The notes beneath the pieces are model-generated. The model saw only the letters and a program-made list of their open reading frames with translations, was not told the origin of the DNA and made no database searches. This document shows, one piece after another, positions 32,949 through 42,469 of a stretch of 64,000 nt of DNA. Position 1 is the stretch's first letter. Each line of letters begins with the position of its first letter. The stretch is from Thiomonas delicata (GTDB lineage Bacteria; Pseudomonadota; Gammaproteobacteria; Burkholderiales; Burkholderiaceae_C), in assembly GCF_900088825.1 (NCBI RefSeq), contig NZ_LT592171.1, positions 1,625,186-1,689,185 of the forward strand, written 5' to 3'. The translations under genes were made by a program, and so were the position numbers.

Positions 32949-34258
32949 CCGGCCGCTCTTTGCGTGCGTTCATCAATCGGACGGAGGTCGGCACCTTGCA
33001 GGAGGTGAGCGGCCTTTGGAGTTTCCAATACTCGGACGCCTGGCTGGACGACCCTGGGCGTTTCGCGCTCAGTCCGCATCTTCCACTGGCGGCAGAGCCC
33101 TTGCTCGACGGCGCAAGCCAACGGCCAGTGCAGTGGTACTTCGACAACCTGCTGCCAGAAGAAGGGCAGCGTGTATTGCTGGCCGGAGACGCCAAGCTGG
33201 ATGCGGCTGACGCCTTCAGCTTACTGGCCTGGTACGGCGCCGAGTCGGCAGGGTCGGTGACCTTGCTGCCTCCGGATACAGGGCTTCAAGCCGAAGGACC
33301 ACTGCGCCCTTTGCCGGACGATGCCCTGGAAGCGCGTATCCGTCAGCTACCCAATGCACCGCTGACGCATGCAGCCATCAAACGCATGTCGCTTGCCGGC
33401 GCCCAGCACAAGCTGGCGGTCGTCCTGCAAGATGGCCGGTTGTTTGAACCCGCAGGCGCCACACCCTCCACCCAGATCCTGAAGCCAGATCACCCGGGCG
33501 AGGACTACCCGCATTCCGTAATCAATGAGTGGTTCGCGATGAGCCTGGCCAAGCGCCTCGGCCTCGGCCTGATTGTGCCGAACGTGCATCGTCGCTATGT
33601 GCCATCTCCGGTCTATCTGATCGATCGCTTTGACCGGATTCCTGATGCTCAGGGGTGGCAACGCCGGCATGTGATCGATGCCTGCCAATTGCTGGGGCTG
33701 GACCGTAGTTTCAAATACAGCCAGGGCAGCATGGAGAGTCTGGCGGCGCTGGCCAATGTCTGTCGCAGCCCGGCAGTGGCGCGCGCCCGGCTCTTTGGCT
33801 GGCTGGTGTTCAATGTACTCGTTGGCAATTCCGATGCCCATCTGAAAAACCTCAGTTTCATGGTCTCCCACGAGGGTGTGCAGTTGGCGCCGTTCTATGA
33901 CCTGCTCAGCGTTGCCAGCTATGACACGCCCGCCTTCGACAAAAGTGGCTGGCCAGCACAAACCCAACTGGCTTGGCCGATTTTGGGTGCGCGTCACTTC
34001 TCGGACATCAACCGTGAATTGCTGCTGGAGGCTGGCGCGGTGTTGAATCTGGCCAAAGGAACGGCCGATCGCTTGCTGGAATACCTGCGCAGCCGCGTTA
34101 CACGAGAGGCTGAAATTCTTTACGGCGAGGTCCAAGCCGAGAATGCAGGGATCGCCAGTGCGCGCCCGGCGCTGTCAGCAACCATGGCGGGAGAATCGCG
34201 TTGCCTTCGAACCATTCTGCACACCATCATCAAGACGATGGCGAGGCAAATAGCCTGA
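32945..34258 (+). CDS. hipA: HipA family Ser/Thr kinase toxin
   Basis: A 437-residue HipA-type kinase. The N-terminal Couple_hipA region (residues 1-105) is followed by the kinase core with SLAGAQHKLAVVL, ILKPD, the catalytic GNSDAHLKN and the metal-binding FYDLLS. The length matches full HipA. E. coli HipA phosphorylates GltX. The start is the ATG overlapping hipB, not the upstream in-frame ATG at 32831, which lies inside hipB. Confidence 0.92.
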   Translation: MTGRSLRAFINRTEVGTLQEVSGLWSFQYSDAWLDDPGRFALSPHLPLAAEPLLDGASQRPVQWYFDNLLPEEGQRVLLAGDAKLDAADAFSLLAWYGAESAGSVTLLPPDTGLQAEGPLRPLPDDALEARIRQLPNAPLTHAAIKRMSLAGAQHKLAVVLQDGRLFEPAGATPSTQILKPDHPGEDYPHSVINEWFAMSLAKRLGLGLIVPNVHRRYVPSPVYLIDRFDRIPDAQGWQRRHVIDACQLLGLDRSFKYSQGSMESLAALANVCRSPAVARARLFGWLVFNVLVGNSDAHLKNLSFMVSHEGVQLAPFYDLLSVASYDTPAFDKSGWPAQTQLAWPILGARHFSDINRELLLEAGAVLNLAKGTADRLLEYLRSRVTREAEILYGEVQAENAGIASARPALSATMAGESRCLRTILHTIIKTMARQIA

Positions 34259-34333
34259 GAAAAAATTCAATTCCGCCCCGATTCCGAATGTACACCCCGC
34301 TGTTCTGCATTCGCCGCCATGACCGGGCGCCCG

Positions 34334-35599
34334 CTACGTCGTGCTCGCGTCAGTCGAGATTTGCCCCACACGGCCGTGGATCAATCGCTCTGCCGCCTCC
34401 TTTGCCGCCAGGCTGACACCCTCCTTCTCGAAGAAAACTCCGCGGATCTGCAATGCGCCGGCGAGTGCCTTGAGAAAAGCGCGCACCAGGTCAGCGTCAG
34501 GAGGGATTGCTTGGCTCCAAAAGCTGTCGAGCCCGCCTTGATGGGTGAGCCCTGGAACATCGAATACGGCCTGACCCAGGACTACCAGCGGTGTGCCTAG
34601 GTGCAACGCACGCATCCCAGTTGTGCTGTTGACCGTGACCACGCCCCGCGCCCGATGGATGAGCGTGTCAAGGTGACCGCCGCGCAGATACCGTACGCGT
34701 TCTTCTACGCCCCATTTGGCCGCCTCTCGCCGGAGAACGCGCTCCCAGTTTTTGAGCGCGGGGTCCCATGGATGCTCTTTGAGCAGCAGCACGGTGTGCG
34801 TGGGAGCGTGCCGTGCGAATGAGGCAACCACGTGCGCGATTGACTGTGCGATGCCGTCGAAAGGCGAGTAAGCGACGATCTGGAAGTCGAAATCGAGTTG
34901 CAGCGGGAACAGGTAGTAGGGTTGCTGCGATGCAAGCAAATTCTCCACGTCCTGCTCGGTGCGTTTTTTGCGCAGGCGGTTGGTGAGCAGGCGCAGACCG
35001 CTGGCCGGGGTGTAAATCAAGGTATGGGGCCTGCGGTCGCTGCGGCGATAGAACGGAAACAGCCACCCCATGAAGAGGTTGGACAGGTTGTGCAGCAGAT
35101 CACCCCGGGCCATATGGAAGGCGCTGTCGGCAAAGCGCGGGGTCCAGTCGATGTCTGGCAGTGAGGCGGCCATCGCCCGGATGGCATCGGGGTCGCGGGG
35201 AAACAGCGACCCGCCGCTCATGCCGTTGCGCTCGAAGGTGATCCAGTCTGGCCGGATGTAGCCGAAATCGTTGACGACAACTTGGATACCGTTTGCCAAG
35301 GCGATGTCCACGGCCTGCCGGTGATAGCGACGGTTTTCGCCGAGCAGCAGGACATGGGTGACGCCCTGTTCCGCGAAGAACCGCGCAATGAAGCGCGGCC
35401 ATCGGCTGCGACGTCCACGGTAGGGGATGGCATCTTCGCCGTGCCAAAACAACCAGTCTCCGGTACACAGGTTGATGCGTGTCACGCGCCATCCATGCGC
35501 CTTGAGATGCTGGGCGATATACCGATAAAACGGCGATGGCATGCCTTGCAGGAAGACAAGATGCGGGGCGAGCGACGCATTGCGCGCTGGGCTTTTCAC
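34334..35599 (-). CDS. kpsS: KpsS/WcbO-like capsule biosynthesis protein
   Basis: A 421-residue protein with KpsS features: FLQGMPSPFYRYIA near the N-terminus, LLLGENRRYHRQAV, ERNGMSGGSLFPRDP, VLLLKEHPWDP, and VTVNSTTGMRALHLGTPL in the C-terminal half. KpsS adds the first beta-Kdo to the lipid acceptor in E. coli. The start is set at GTG 35599 (GAGAG 8 nt upstream, 10 bp after the SDR stop); the longer frame to 35722 would overlap the SDR gene by over 100 bp. Last gene of a three-gene minus-strand operon. Confidence 0.85.
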   Translation of the reverse strand: MKSPARNASLAPHLVFLQGMPSPFYRYIAQHLKAHGWRVTRINLCTGDWLFWHGEDAIPYRGRRSRWPRFIARFFAEQGVTHVLLLGENRRYHRQAVDIALANGIQVVVNDFGYIRPDWITFERNGMSGGSLFPRDPDAIRAMAASLPDIDWTPRFADSAFHMARGDLLHNLSNLFMGWLFPFYRRSDRRPHTLIYTPASGLRLLTNRLRKKRTEQDVENLLASQQPYYLFPLQLDFDFQIVAYSPFDGIAQSIAHVVASFARHAPTHTVLLLKEHPWDPALKNWERVLRREAAKWGVEERVRYLRGGHLDTLIHRARGVVTVNSTTGMRALHLGTPLVVLGQAVFDVPGLTHQGGLDSFWSQAIPPDADLVRAFLKALAGALQIRGVFFEKEGVSLAAKEAAERLIHGRVGQISTDASTT

Positions 35600-35609
35600 A
35601 ACGTGGCTC

Positions 35610-36623
35610 TCACTTGGTGTGATTGGTGAGAAACCAGCTTGCAGACTCTGCCATGCCCTGCGCATAGCCGACACGCCCCACCGGACAGCCGGCAGCGGCG
35701 AGTTTGGTGGCGCGATGACCACATGTGTGGCCGAAGATTTTCACGATCAGGCGATGCAACAAGGGCTCCTGCCTGATGCCCAGCGCACGATAGGGCAACT
35801 CCATTGCTGCGGCGGCCAGCGCAGCAATGGCATACGGCAGATCGATGATCCAGCCCTTGCCACCGATGCCTTGGCGCAAATCGTCGAGCAGTTGCCGCCA
35901 GGAGACCGATTGCGGATCGACAACATTGAAGACTTCGTTTTCAGCCTGCGGCGCCTGGCCGGCCCACAGCAGCGCATCGACCAGGTTGTCCACATACAAA
36001 AAACCGGCGTCCACGCGGCCACCGGAAATCCGCAGCATCAAGCCGTTTTGCAGTTCGCGTCCGACCCGTTCGATGAAGGGACTGCCTGGCCCCATCACAT
36101 TGGCCGGGCGTAGCACGGCGTAGGACAGACCCATGCCACGCGCTGTTTCGCGCAGCAGCAATTCGCCGCGCAGTTTGCTGTCGCCGTATCCGAAGCCAGG
36201 AGGGCGCAGCGCGCAGCGCTCGTCACACGGCGCCGTCGGAAAACCATACACGTCCACGGTGGACACATGCACGAACCGGTGGGGTTTGTCCGTCTGCCGC
36301 GCGATCGCATCGAGGATGTTGCGTACGCCCCGGACGTTGACGGCCTCGTAGTCTTGCGCCCGCCCCCAGGTTTGCACATTGGCGGCGCAATGAAAAATCC
36401 AGCGCGCGCCGTGGACCGCGTCGCCAAGCGACGCTGCATCGGTCAGGTCGCCGACACAGACCTCGACACGGCTAGGCCATTGCGCCGGGAGCTTGGCCGG
36501 GTCGCGCACCAACAGTTTGAGTTGCGCGCCCTGCTGCAAAAGCCGCTGCACGAGATGCCCGCCAACAAAGCCGGTCGCCCCCGTCACCAGGACAGATTGT
36601 CCTGTGTAATCGCGCGGGCTCAT
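35610..36623 (-). CDS. Extended short-chain dehydrogenase (WcbP/CerR-like)
   Basis: A 337-residue NAD(P)-dependent extended SDR: Rossmann VTGATGFVGGHL (residues 13-24), HCAANVQTWG, STVDVYGF, active site FGYGDSK and LRPANVMGPGS. The C-terminal ~70 residues include an amphipathic or membrane-associated stretch. It sits between acyltransferase and KpsS genes. With the PKS and AONS at 1-6.4 kb, a plausible job is reducing a 3-keto lipid intermediate, as CerR does in bacterial ceramide synthesis. A sugar epimerase role is the alternative. Confidence 0.78.
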   Translation of the reverse strand: MSPRDYTGQSVLVTGATGFVGGHLVQRLLQQGAQLKLLVRDPAKLPAQWPSRVEVCVGDLTDAASLGDAVHGARWIFHCAANVQTWGRAQDYEAVNVRGVRNILDAIARQTDKPHRFVHVSTVDVYGFPTAPCDERCALRPPGFGYGDSKLRGELLLRETARGMGLSYAVLRPANVMGPGSPFIERVGRELQNGLMLRISGGRVDAGFLYVDNLVDALLWAGQAPQAENEVFNVVDPQSVSWRQLLDDLRQGIGGKGWIIDLPYAIAALAAAAMELPYRALGIRQEPLLHRLIVKIFGHTCGHRATKLAAAGCPVGRVGYAQGMAESASWFLTNHTK

Positions 36624-37843
36624 GGGGCGCGCACCTCGTCAGCGGACGACTTGAAGACCTGGCGGGGCCGAGGATCGGGGACTTTGTTGAGCAAGGCATA
36701 TCCCAATCCGACAAAGGGATTGATCAAGCCCCAGGAGGCACGAATAGCGAGTTTGATCGGCACGACATCGGCACCGAGGTCTTGTTTGATGGCGTAGGTC
36801 GTCAGCCCCATTTCCAGGCGCTTGGCGCCAAGCAGAATGGCCGTTTCGACCACCTTCTCGGCAACGTAGATATAGAGACTGTCGTTCTGCGCGACTTCAC
36901 GGCCGACGTAAAGCCACCGCAGCATCGCTCCGTCCATCAGCAGCAAAGCGTGACCGACCAGCGCATCGCCTCTGTAAAACAAGAGCACCTTGGCCAGCGC
37001 TCCCATGCGGGCTGGAAGTTCGCGGTAGAACGTCGGCGTGAGGACCTCGCGTTGAAACTCGCTGGCATGGGTATGCACCTCCATCCACTGCGCGCACAGT
37101 GTATCGGCCAGAGGCGCGAAATCGTCCACCAGTTCGTGGCGGATACCCGCGTCGACATTGCGCTTGAGATGCTTGTTGAGCTTGCTGCGGAAATAGCTGC
37201 GCATGGCCGCCTGATATTGCTGCGGCGTGGACCAACGGATATCCATGTAGGTATTGGGCAGGCTGTCAGTCCAGTGGTAGCCGTGACGACGAAAGTGTTC
37301 ACGCAAGCCTTGCGCATTCGGTTCAAAATCGCGCACGACGATGATCAGGCATCGTTCCTTTTTCGCCAGCGCACGCAGTTCTCTGTTGAGCGCATCGATG
37401 ATGGCCTCATCCGAAGCGGATTCGACGCGGATATATGGCGGGCTGCTGATGGTGATCGGGGTGCCGCATTCGAGCATCTTCCACTTCAGGAAACTGGGGA
37501 ACACCTTGCGAATGCCGTCAAGCACGCGACGGATGAATGACGGCGCAAAGATCGCAATGTCTGTGGTTACGGTATAGACGGCGGCTATGGCAACAGCAGA
37601 TGCGCCTTCGTACACAATGACGTAGCGGTAAGCGAAGTCGTTCATGCCGGAGCGTTCGATGACGCCCCAGAAGTCACGCGTCATGGCCACCGAGCCGCGC
37701 GCGCAAAGGCCATCCCAATCCCTCGGCTCGATCTCACCAAGGCGGTTGAATATTCTTGTTTCCAAACTTTTTGAAGTATTTTTTGAAAAAATAAACCGTC
37801 TGATGGCGAATGCCTGGAGCGGATCGGCGAACCATACGAACAT
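36620..37843 (-). CDS. GNAT/BioF2-like acyltransferase (WcbQ / bacterial ceramide synthase-like)
   Basis: A 407-residue protein of the FemAB/BioF2-type GNAT group: FRSKLNKHLKRNVDAGIRHE in the middle, then LLFYRGDALVGHALLL and RLEMGLTTYAIKQDLGA in the C-terminal acyl-CoA fold. Its stop overlaps the SDR start (ATGA). The bacterial ceramide synthase of Caulobacter belongs to this broad group, so N-acylation of an amino-lipid is a reasonable inference here. Peptidoglycan-type transfer is less likely in this context. The gene start may be 30-80 nt further in. Confidence 0.72.
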   Translation of the reverse strand: MFVWFADPLQAFAIRRFIFSKNTSKSLETRIFNRLGEIEPRDWDGLCARGSVAMTRDFWGVIERSGMNDFAYRYVIVYEGASAVAIAAVYTVTTDIAIFAPSFIRRVLDGIRKVFPSFLKWKMLECGTPITISSPPYIRVESASDEAIIDALNRELRALAKKERCLIIVVRDFEPNAQGLREHFRRHGYHWTDSLPNTYMDIRWSTPQQYQAAMRSYFRSKLNKHLKRNVDAGIRHELVDDFAPLADTLCAQWMEVHTHASEFQREVLTPTFYRELPARMGALAKVLLFYRGDALVGHALLLMDGAMLRWLYVGREVAQNDSLYIYVAEKVVETAILLGAKRLEMGLTTYAIKQDLGADVVPIKLAIRASWGLINPFVGLGYALLNKVPDPRPRQVFKSSADEVRAP

Positions 37844-38147
37844 CCTAGCGGCCGCCGATGGAGATCGGGGCTACGCCTGCGCACGCGACATACGAGCAGG
37901 CCGTTGAAGTACTTGTCTGACGCACGAGTTCCAGCCTCTGCAATCGCGTCATGGCGATCATCAGGTGCTCAATTTCTGAACAAGCGAGGCGATTTCGTCC
38001 CGCACAGGTCGGCAGACGATGTTGGCGCCGATGCCGATTTGAGCCAGGCGCCGGATTTGCGGTGAGCCGGCTGGAGCGCGACGACATTCAAGCCTGACGC
38101 CGCACGCAGTTCGTCTGCCGTGGCTCACTCGCCCATCGGCATGTGGC
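37844..38147. other. Interval with inverted repeat and gene debris
   Basis: No intact gene seen. It holds the left arm of a 25-bp inverted repeat (see 38022-38168). It also holds a minus-strand open tail (IGIGANIVCRPVRDEIASLV) that looks like the end of a decayed protein. Confidence 0.4.
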
Positions 38148-38168
38148 TCAAATCGGCATCGGCGCCAA
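38022..38168. repeat. Perfect 25-bp inverted repeat with 97-bp spacer
   Basis: Arms at 38022-38046 and 38144-38168 are exact reverse complements (TTGGCGCCGATGCCG... and ...CGGCATCGGCGCCAA). A second 9-bp inverted pair (GGCAGACGA 38011-38019; TCGTCTGCC 38111-38119) is nested with it, and a degenerate extra copy (TGGCTCACTCGCCCATCGGC) precedes the right arm. The repeat creates the stop of the carboxylase remnant. Confidence 0.75.
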
Positions 38169-38600
38169 CACTTTGATGTGCTGGCGGGCGCGCTCGACGT
38201 TGAGCTTGATGGCGCCGCCGAGGAAGTTGTCCGGGTTGAGGTACCCCAGAATGACGTGGCAATCCGACACCGAAACCGTGTCGAGGCCGCTTTTTTCCCA
38301 ACAGGTGCCGACCCGGTAACCGGCACTGTCGGGGCCGAGCTTGATGGATCCGCTGTAGGGGTCAAGCCGAACGAAGCTGCCGGCACCGGCGCCTACCGAG
38401 TCCATGGCCACCAGCGGCAGCGAGAGCACCAGGCGCGCCATGTCGGGATCGGAGGCGATGGCGAAATTGCCCTTCGTGATCAGGGCCATGTCGAAGCTCG
38501 TGCCGCCGATATCGCTGCAGGCGATGTTCTCGTAATGGCAGCGGTCGGGACGCTTCTGCAAGGCGACGAAGGTAGGCCCGATCCTGCCGCCGCGCATGAA
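38150..38600 (-). pseudogene. Acetone carboxylase/hydantoinase (HyuA-like) internal fragment
   Basis: About 150 codons match the middle of HyuA/acetone carboxylase-type ATP-dependent enzymes: CSDIGGTSFDMALIT (phosphate-binding), MARLVLSLPLVAMDSVGAGA, SGSIKLGPDSAGYRVGTCW and YLNPDNFLGGAIK. The family is ~700 residues; both ends are missing. The 3' end runs into the inverted repeat and the 5' end into the start region of the plus-strand gene. Confidence 0.75.
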
Positions 38601-38712
38601 CCTTAGAGATGTGTTGTCTGACCGCTTCGCTTGCCAGAAGTCGCCCCGACTTGCACCGGAGGAAGATGCTGGGACGATGGACGCATCGCAACTCCATCCA
38701 TCGAGGTTCCTG

Positions 38713-39588
38713 ATGCTCCACCTGCTCACTTCCATCCTTCTCCGATTCCGCGCCTCGCCCGCTGCCACCTTGGCGCCGCCTGCCAACACCTCCTCGTCCC
38801 GCATCGATGCGTATTCCATGGGCGTCGGCGATCGCATCGCGGCCCAACTGCGACAAGCCGTTGGCATCACCGCAAGCGATCTCGTGGAACTGATCGCCAA
38901 CGGCCGCTATTGCACGATCTGCGAACGCGCGATTGGCTCCCGCCTCGCGTGGGCTACAACCTCCGACGCGCGCGCGACGCTGGCACAGACGCCCCGCGAT
39001 CTGCGCCTGCTGGTGTTCGATCCCGAGCGGATTGCCTTCTTCGTCGTCTTTGCCGCGGTCGATCCCGACCGGGAGCGTTTCACAGTCACGCGGGTCACCA
39101 CCACCCGGCACTACGAGGAGGTGCGCTGGAAGCTGTTGCCGCCCGACCTCTACCGATGCGCTTGTGCCAAGTCCATCGCCTCACCACAGGAGCGCGACTG
39201 CATCGTTGCAGCGGCGATTGGCGAACGTGCCCTCGACGCCCTGCCGATTTTGTTCGCGCTCGAGGACGACAAACGCTTGGTCTGGGTCGAACTGGTGATG
39301 CGCGACGGCCATCAGAAGCGCCTGGGCATCCTGCCGTTCGAGTTCAAAAAACAGCGCGCCACCGATTTACCTTCGCTGGACGGGTTCTGGGCATGGATGC
39401 AGACCACACCACAGGCGCACGACTCCCCCATCGCGCGTGACGCAGTCGCCGCAATTCGCCTTGTCGGTCAGCGCGACCCGTATGACGTCACGTTGACTCT
39501 TCACGCGTTGACTGGGGACTCAGGCGCGCGCATGCTGCCGATCGCCATGCCAACGACACCGAAGTCCTCCCAGCCGGCTGTGGTGTGA
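38713..39588 (+). CDS. Hypothetical protein with CxxC motif
   Basis: A 291-residue protein, unrecognised. An Ala/Pro-rich N-terminus is followed by a compact domain with YCTICERAIGS and several beta-rich stretches (LRLLVFDPERIAFFVVFAAV; ERFTVTRVTTTRHYEEVRW). The ATG at 38713 is preceded by GAGG; ATGs at 38677 and 38596 are in frame but run towards the carboxylase remnant. Codon use matches its neighbours, favouring this strand over the long antisense frame. It could be an element-borne accessory protein. Confidence 0.6.
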   Translation: MLHLLTSILLRFRASPAATLAPPANTSSSRIDAYSMGVGDRIAAQLRQAVGITASDLVELIANGRYCTICERAIGSRLAWATTSDARATLAQTPRDLRLLVFDPERIAFFVVFAAVDPDRERFTVTRVTTTRHYEEVRWKLLPPDLYRCACAKSIASPQERDCIVAAAIGERALDALPILFALEDDKRLVWVELVMRDGHQKRLGILPFEFKKQRATDLPSLDGFWAWMQTTPQAHDSPIARDAVAAIRLVGQRDPYDVTLTLHALTGDSGARMLPIAMPTTPKSSQPAVV

Positions 39589-39831
39589 TGCTCTGCCGGA
39601 AGGGATTCCGGCCTCGATGGCTCCGAACCCAACCCGGCCCACAGGAATTTGCCATGGAGGACGTATCTCCAACGCTGAAGGGGGATCAGTGATCTCCACT
39701 TTGGCGCATGGCGTGCCATTGCGGGCCGTGCGCGCATCCCATGGCTTGCGGTGTGACGCCTGCGCTGCTGAGCCCCGCCCGTATACACGCACAATCGACC
39801 CACCCCACCCTCACCTCCTTCCTCCTTCCCT

Positions 39832-40953
39832 ATGACCGCAACCCTCGCCGATCTCTGCACCTCGATCCCTGCGTCGATCCAACACGACACCTGGTACGCA
39901 ACCCTTGTCGACCGCGCCCGGCAGGCCACGCTGGCGCGCCACCGCTGCGCGGTCACTGAGCACCTCCGATTGCGGGTGCATCTGGAGCGCTGGCACGCCT
40001 GGTTTGAGGCGCGGCCGTCGTGGTCGCTGTACTCAGGCACCGACCGCGGCGGGCGCGTGGCGTCGCTGGCCTTCGACGGCGAGCGCGGTGTGCTCATGAT
40101 CCTGCGCATGGACCAGGATGCCCACCGGCGCGCGGGCAGCGCATTGCGCGAGCTTCTGCGCGAGACCACCGACTCGCCCCCACAGGGCGCCGCGCTCACC
40201 GCCGCGGACTTCCCCGCCGAGGTCACGGTGCTGGGCTCGCCAGAGCTGGCCCGCGCCGTCGCGGCCGAGCTTGGCGAGGCGTTCGATGCCGCCGGATGCG
40301 CCATCCACTGGATGCATGGCGGCGAATACGGCGAGGCCGTGGAGCTTCCCCTGCGCGAGGATCTGCGCGCGCTGCCGCAGATGTTCCCCTTCCTGGGCGC
40401 ACCCCTGCAGGACTATTACGACGCCTACACCGCCTCGTCCGCTTCGGTCCTGCTGCTCATGGGACCGCCTGGGACGGGCAAGACCTCCTTCATTCGCGGC
40501 TACCTGCAGCACACCCGCAGCGATGCCCTGGTGAGCTACGACCCGGCGCTGCTCGCCACCGACCGACCGCTGAGCGCCTTTCTCAGCGGCGAGACCGGCG
40601 TGTTTGTGCTCGAAGACGCCGACGCCATGCTCGCCTCGCGTGAACAGGGCAACACCCTGATGCACCGGCTGCTATCGGTCGGCGATGGCTTGGTGACCCT
40701 GGCCGGTAAGAAGATGATCTTCTCGACCAATCTCGACAGCCCGGCCGACGTCGATCCTGCGCTGGTGCGCGCCGGGCGCTGCTTCGACGTGCTGCGCTTT
40801 CGGCCTCTGGACTTCGCCGAGTGCTGCGCCCTGGCGCGTGCCGCCGGTGTGCCAGAGCCGTCGGATGCCGGGCGCGCGTATACCGCCGCCGAGATCTTCC
40901 ACCCGGTTGACAACGAGCGCCGCAGCCTGCAACGCCGCGCGGGCTTTGTCTGA
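39832..40953 (+). CDS. AAA family ATPase (BCS1-like core)
   Basis: A 373-residue protein with an unassigned N-terminal half and a C-terminal AAA module: Walker A MGPPGTGKTS (near residue 212), Walker B FVLEDADAML, sensor 1 FSTNLD and an arginine-finger-like VRAGRCFD. The N-terminal region is not a known targeting domain. The BCS1-like core suggests protein remodelling. It stands alone, with no obvious partner. Confidence 0.75.
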   Translation: MTATLADLCTSIPASIQHDTWYATLVDRARQATLARHRCAVTEHLRLRVHLERWHAWFEARPSWSLYSGTDRGGRVASLAFDGERGVLMILRMDQDAHRRAGSALRELLRETTDSPPQGAALTAADFPAEVTVLGSPELARAVAAELGEAFDAAGCAIHWMHGGEYGEAVELPLREDLRALPQMFPFLGAPLQDYYDAYTASSASVLLLMGPPGTGKTSFIRGYLQHTRSDALVSYDPALLATDRPLSAFLSGETGVFVLEDADAMLASREQGNTLMHRLLSVGDGLVTLAGKKMIFSTNLDSPADVDPALVRAGRCFDVLRFRPLDFAECCALARAAGVPEPSDAGRAYTAAEIFHPVDNERRSLQRRAGFV

Positions 40954-41023
40954 AACGTCATCGTCTTGGATGATAGATCGCGCTGCACGGGCGCCATCGC
41001 TGCCGATTTTTGGGACGGTCCGG

Positions 41024-41359
41024 CTACATCCCTTGCAGCCGCCGCCCCCTGCGCCGCAGGGAGGATGCGGCCAAGGTGAGAGCGAGCCAGCCGCTTGCCG
41101 CGACGAGAACGCCAATTGCCGGATCGTGCGCGCGGATCGCGAGGACCACGACGGCGAGGATCTGAAGGTAGGCCAGGATATGGACGTCCCGCGCCAGGTG
41201 CTGCAGCGCCTGGTCGCGGACCACAAGACGCAACCGACCGGCCCCTCGTCGGTCCAGCCGTCCGGCAAGCGCCGCCATCGCGCGGGGGAGCGTGGCGCAG
41301 GCGGCTGCGGTCAGGATCACCACGGCGCCGTAAAGCCACAGGGTCTGGGAAGCTGTCAT
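41024..41359 (-). CDS. Small hypothetical membrane protein
   Basis: A 111-residue minus-strand protein with three likely helices (about 8-25, 58-74, 80-98) and a basic C-terminus (SSLRRRGRRLQGM). It is convergent with the AAA gene. No family recognised; the hydrophobic pattern is the only support. Confidence 0.45.
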   Translation of the reverse strand: MTASQTLWLYGAVVILTAAACATLPRAMAALAGRLDRRGAGRLRLVVRDQALQHLARDVHILAYLQILAVVVLAIRAHDPAIGVLVAASGWLALTLAASSLRRRGRRLQGM

Positions 41360-42107
41360 GAGTTTTCAGGCGAGGAAGAGGCTGGGTCGCCGGGGCGACT
41401 GGGGTATGGCGTCATTAGACAACATGACCATGCGCCCGAGGAAGCGTACGCACCCCAAAATGCTGTGTGGGTCCATGCCGGCAGCGCTCTACGCCGTGCC
41501 CATGCTTGCAGCCGACCAGAACCTACGCGGGTGCGGCGCTTGCGCTGCGCAGATTCTGGGCGACACTGTCCGCAAAGGAGCGCTCGCACGCATCTCGTTC
41601 AACCCATCGAATCCCCGCTGACGCAGCAGTTGCTGCAGATTTGCGCCGTGTACGGGGTCAGTCCATTCTTTGCCAGTACCGGGACCAAAGGCGCAGCGGG
41701 GCGGCGCTGCCTCCAACTGCGATTTGACTCGTTCCTGGAACTGCGTACGTTCGAAAGGTTCGCGCAAGAACAGGGGTTGCGGGCTGCAACGCAGGAGATC
41801 GATACGACGGAGGATCCTGGATCCTGGTGTGCCCCGACGCCACCCTGCGTTGACTCAGCCCTGCCCGCACCCTGGATCTTGCCGAGTTCTCGGCTTGCTG
41901 CAATGCGCCGATCTGCTCCAAACAGTCGATGACGGCGGCGGGTCCAGTTGCGCCGACGCACGGCGCGTGTAACATGATTTCCATCGTCCCTTCGTCGAGG
42001 TGGTTTCCCCCGCGCACATCCTGAATCGGCCGCCGTTGCGGCCCCAAGCATGGCACCACGCACACCCTTCGTGCGTCTGCACTGTCCATCGCTTTCAGGA
42101 GAATCCC
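41360..42107. other. Low-confidence interval with one coding-like segment
   Basis: No gene with a good start was found. A plus-strand open segment at about 41618-41932 reads LTQQLLQICAVYGVSPFF ... FERFAQEQGLRAATQEIDTT and resembles in pattern the protein at 42887 (LTARQFLELTGDYGVS ... FFIQFLRQRGFTARVETR). It lacks an ATG/RBS and may be a decayed paralogue. Confidence 0.35.
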
Positions 42108-42323
42108 ATGCGCGAAGAACGCCTCTACCCCGTCCTCATTTAACTTGTCGCCGCTGGCGCGCAGATCGAAGAGTCCCACCAGGCTGGACGGCGCTACACC
42201 TTGGTTGCCGCGCATCAGCGTCTGTCCCTCAGCGCAGCCCTTACCGTGAAGCTCGAACGCGAGGGGCATATCCGCCCGCTGTGCCACCTCAGCGGCAAGA
42301 CGCTCTGGGTGGCGAGCACCTGA
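42108..42323 (+). pseudogene. Small hypothetical gene with in-frame ochre stop
   Basis: ATG at 42108 with AGGAG 6 nt upstream begins MREERLYPVLI, then TAA at 42141-42143. The same frame then continues with clearly protein-like sequence (LVAAGAQIEESHQAGRRYTL; LSLSAALTVKLEREGHIRPL; GKTLWVAST-stop). One nonsense codon at position 12 of 72 is the simplest reading. Confidence 0.55.
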
Positions 42324-42469
42324 AGTCTGCCGGCGGTCGAGCAGTCGGCAGTCGGCAAACCCGTCTTGCCAGCTTGCACCCGCCGCCTGGCTTGCCGACT
42401 TGCGCAACGCCTTGCGTGCGGGATGATGGTTCTGGAGATGCCCCGGTGGGCATCCGAGGAGAAAGAGCA

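Noticed and set aside
38362..39111. A minus-strand frame over the hypothetical gene and carboxylase debris
   Set aside because: Out of frame with the real carboxylase fragment and antisense to better-supported coding sequence.
42050..42469. N-terminal part of a 277-codon plus frame
   Set aside because: Arg/Pro/Ser-rich and antiparallel in character to the small gene at 42108; only its 3' portion from 42470 has a ribosome site.
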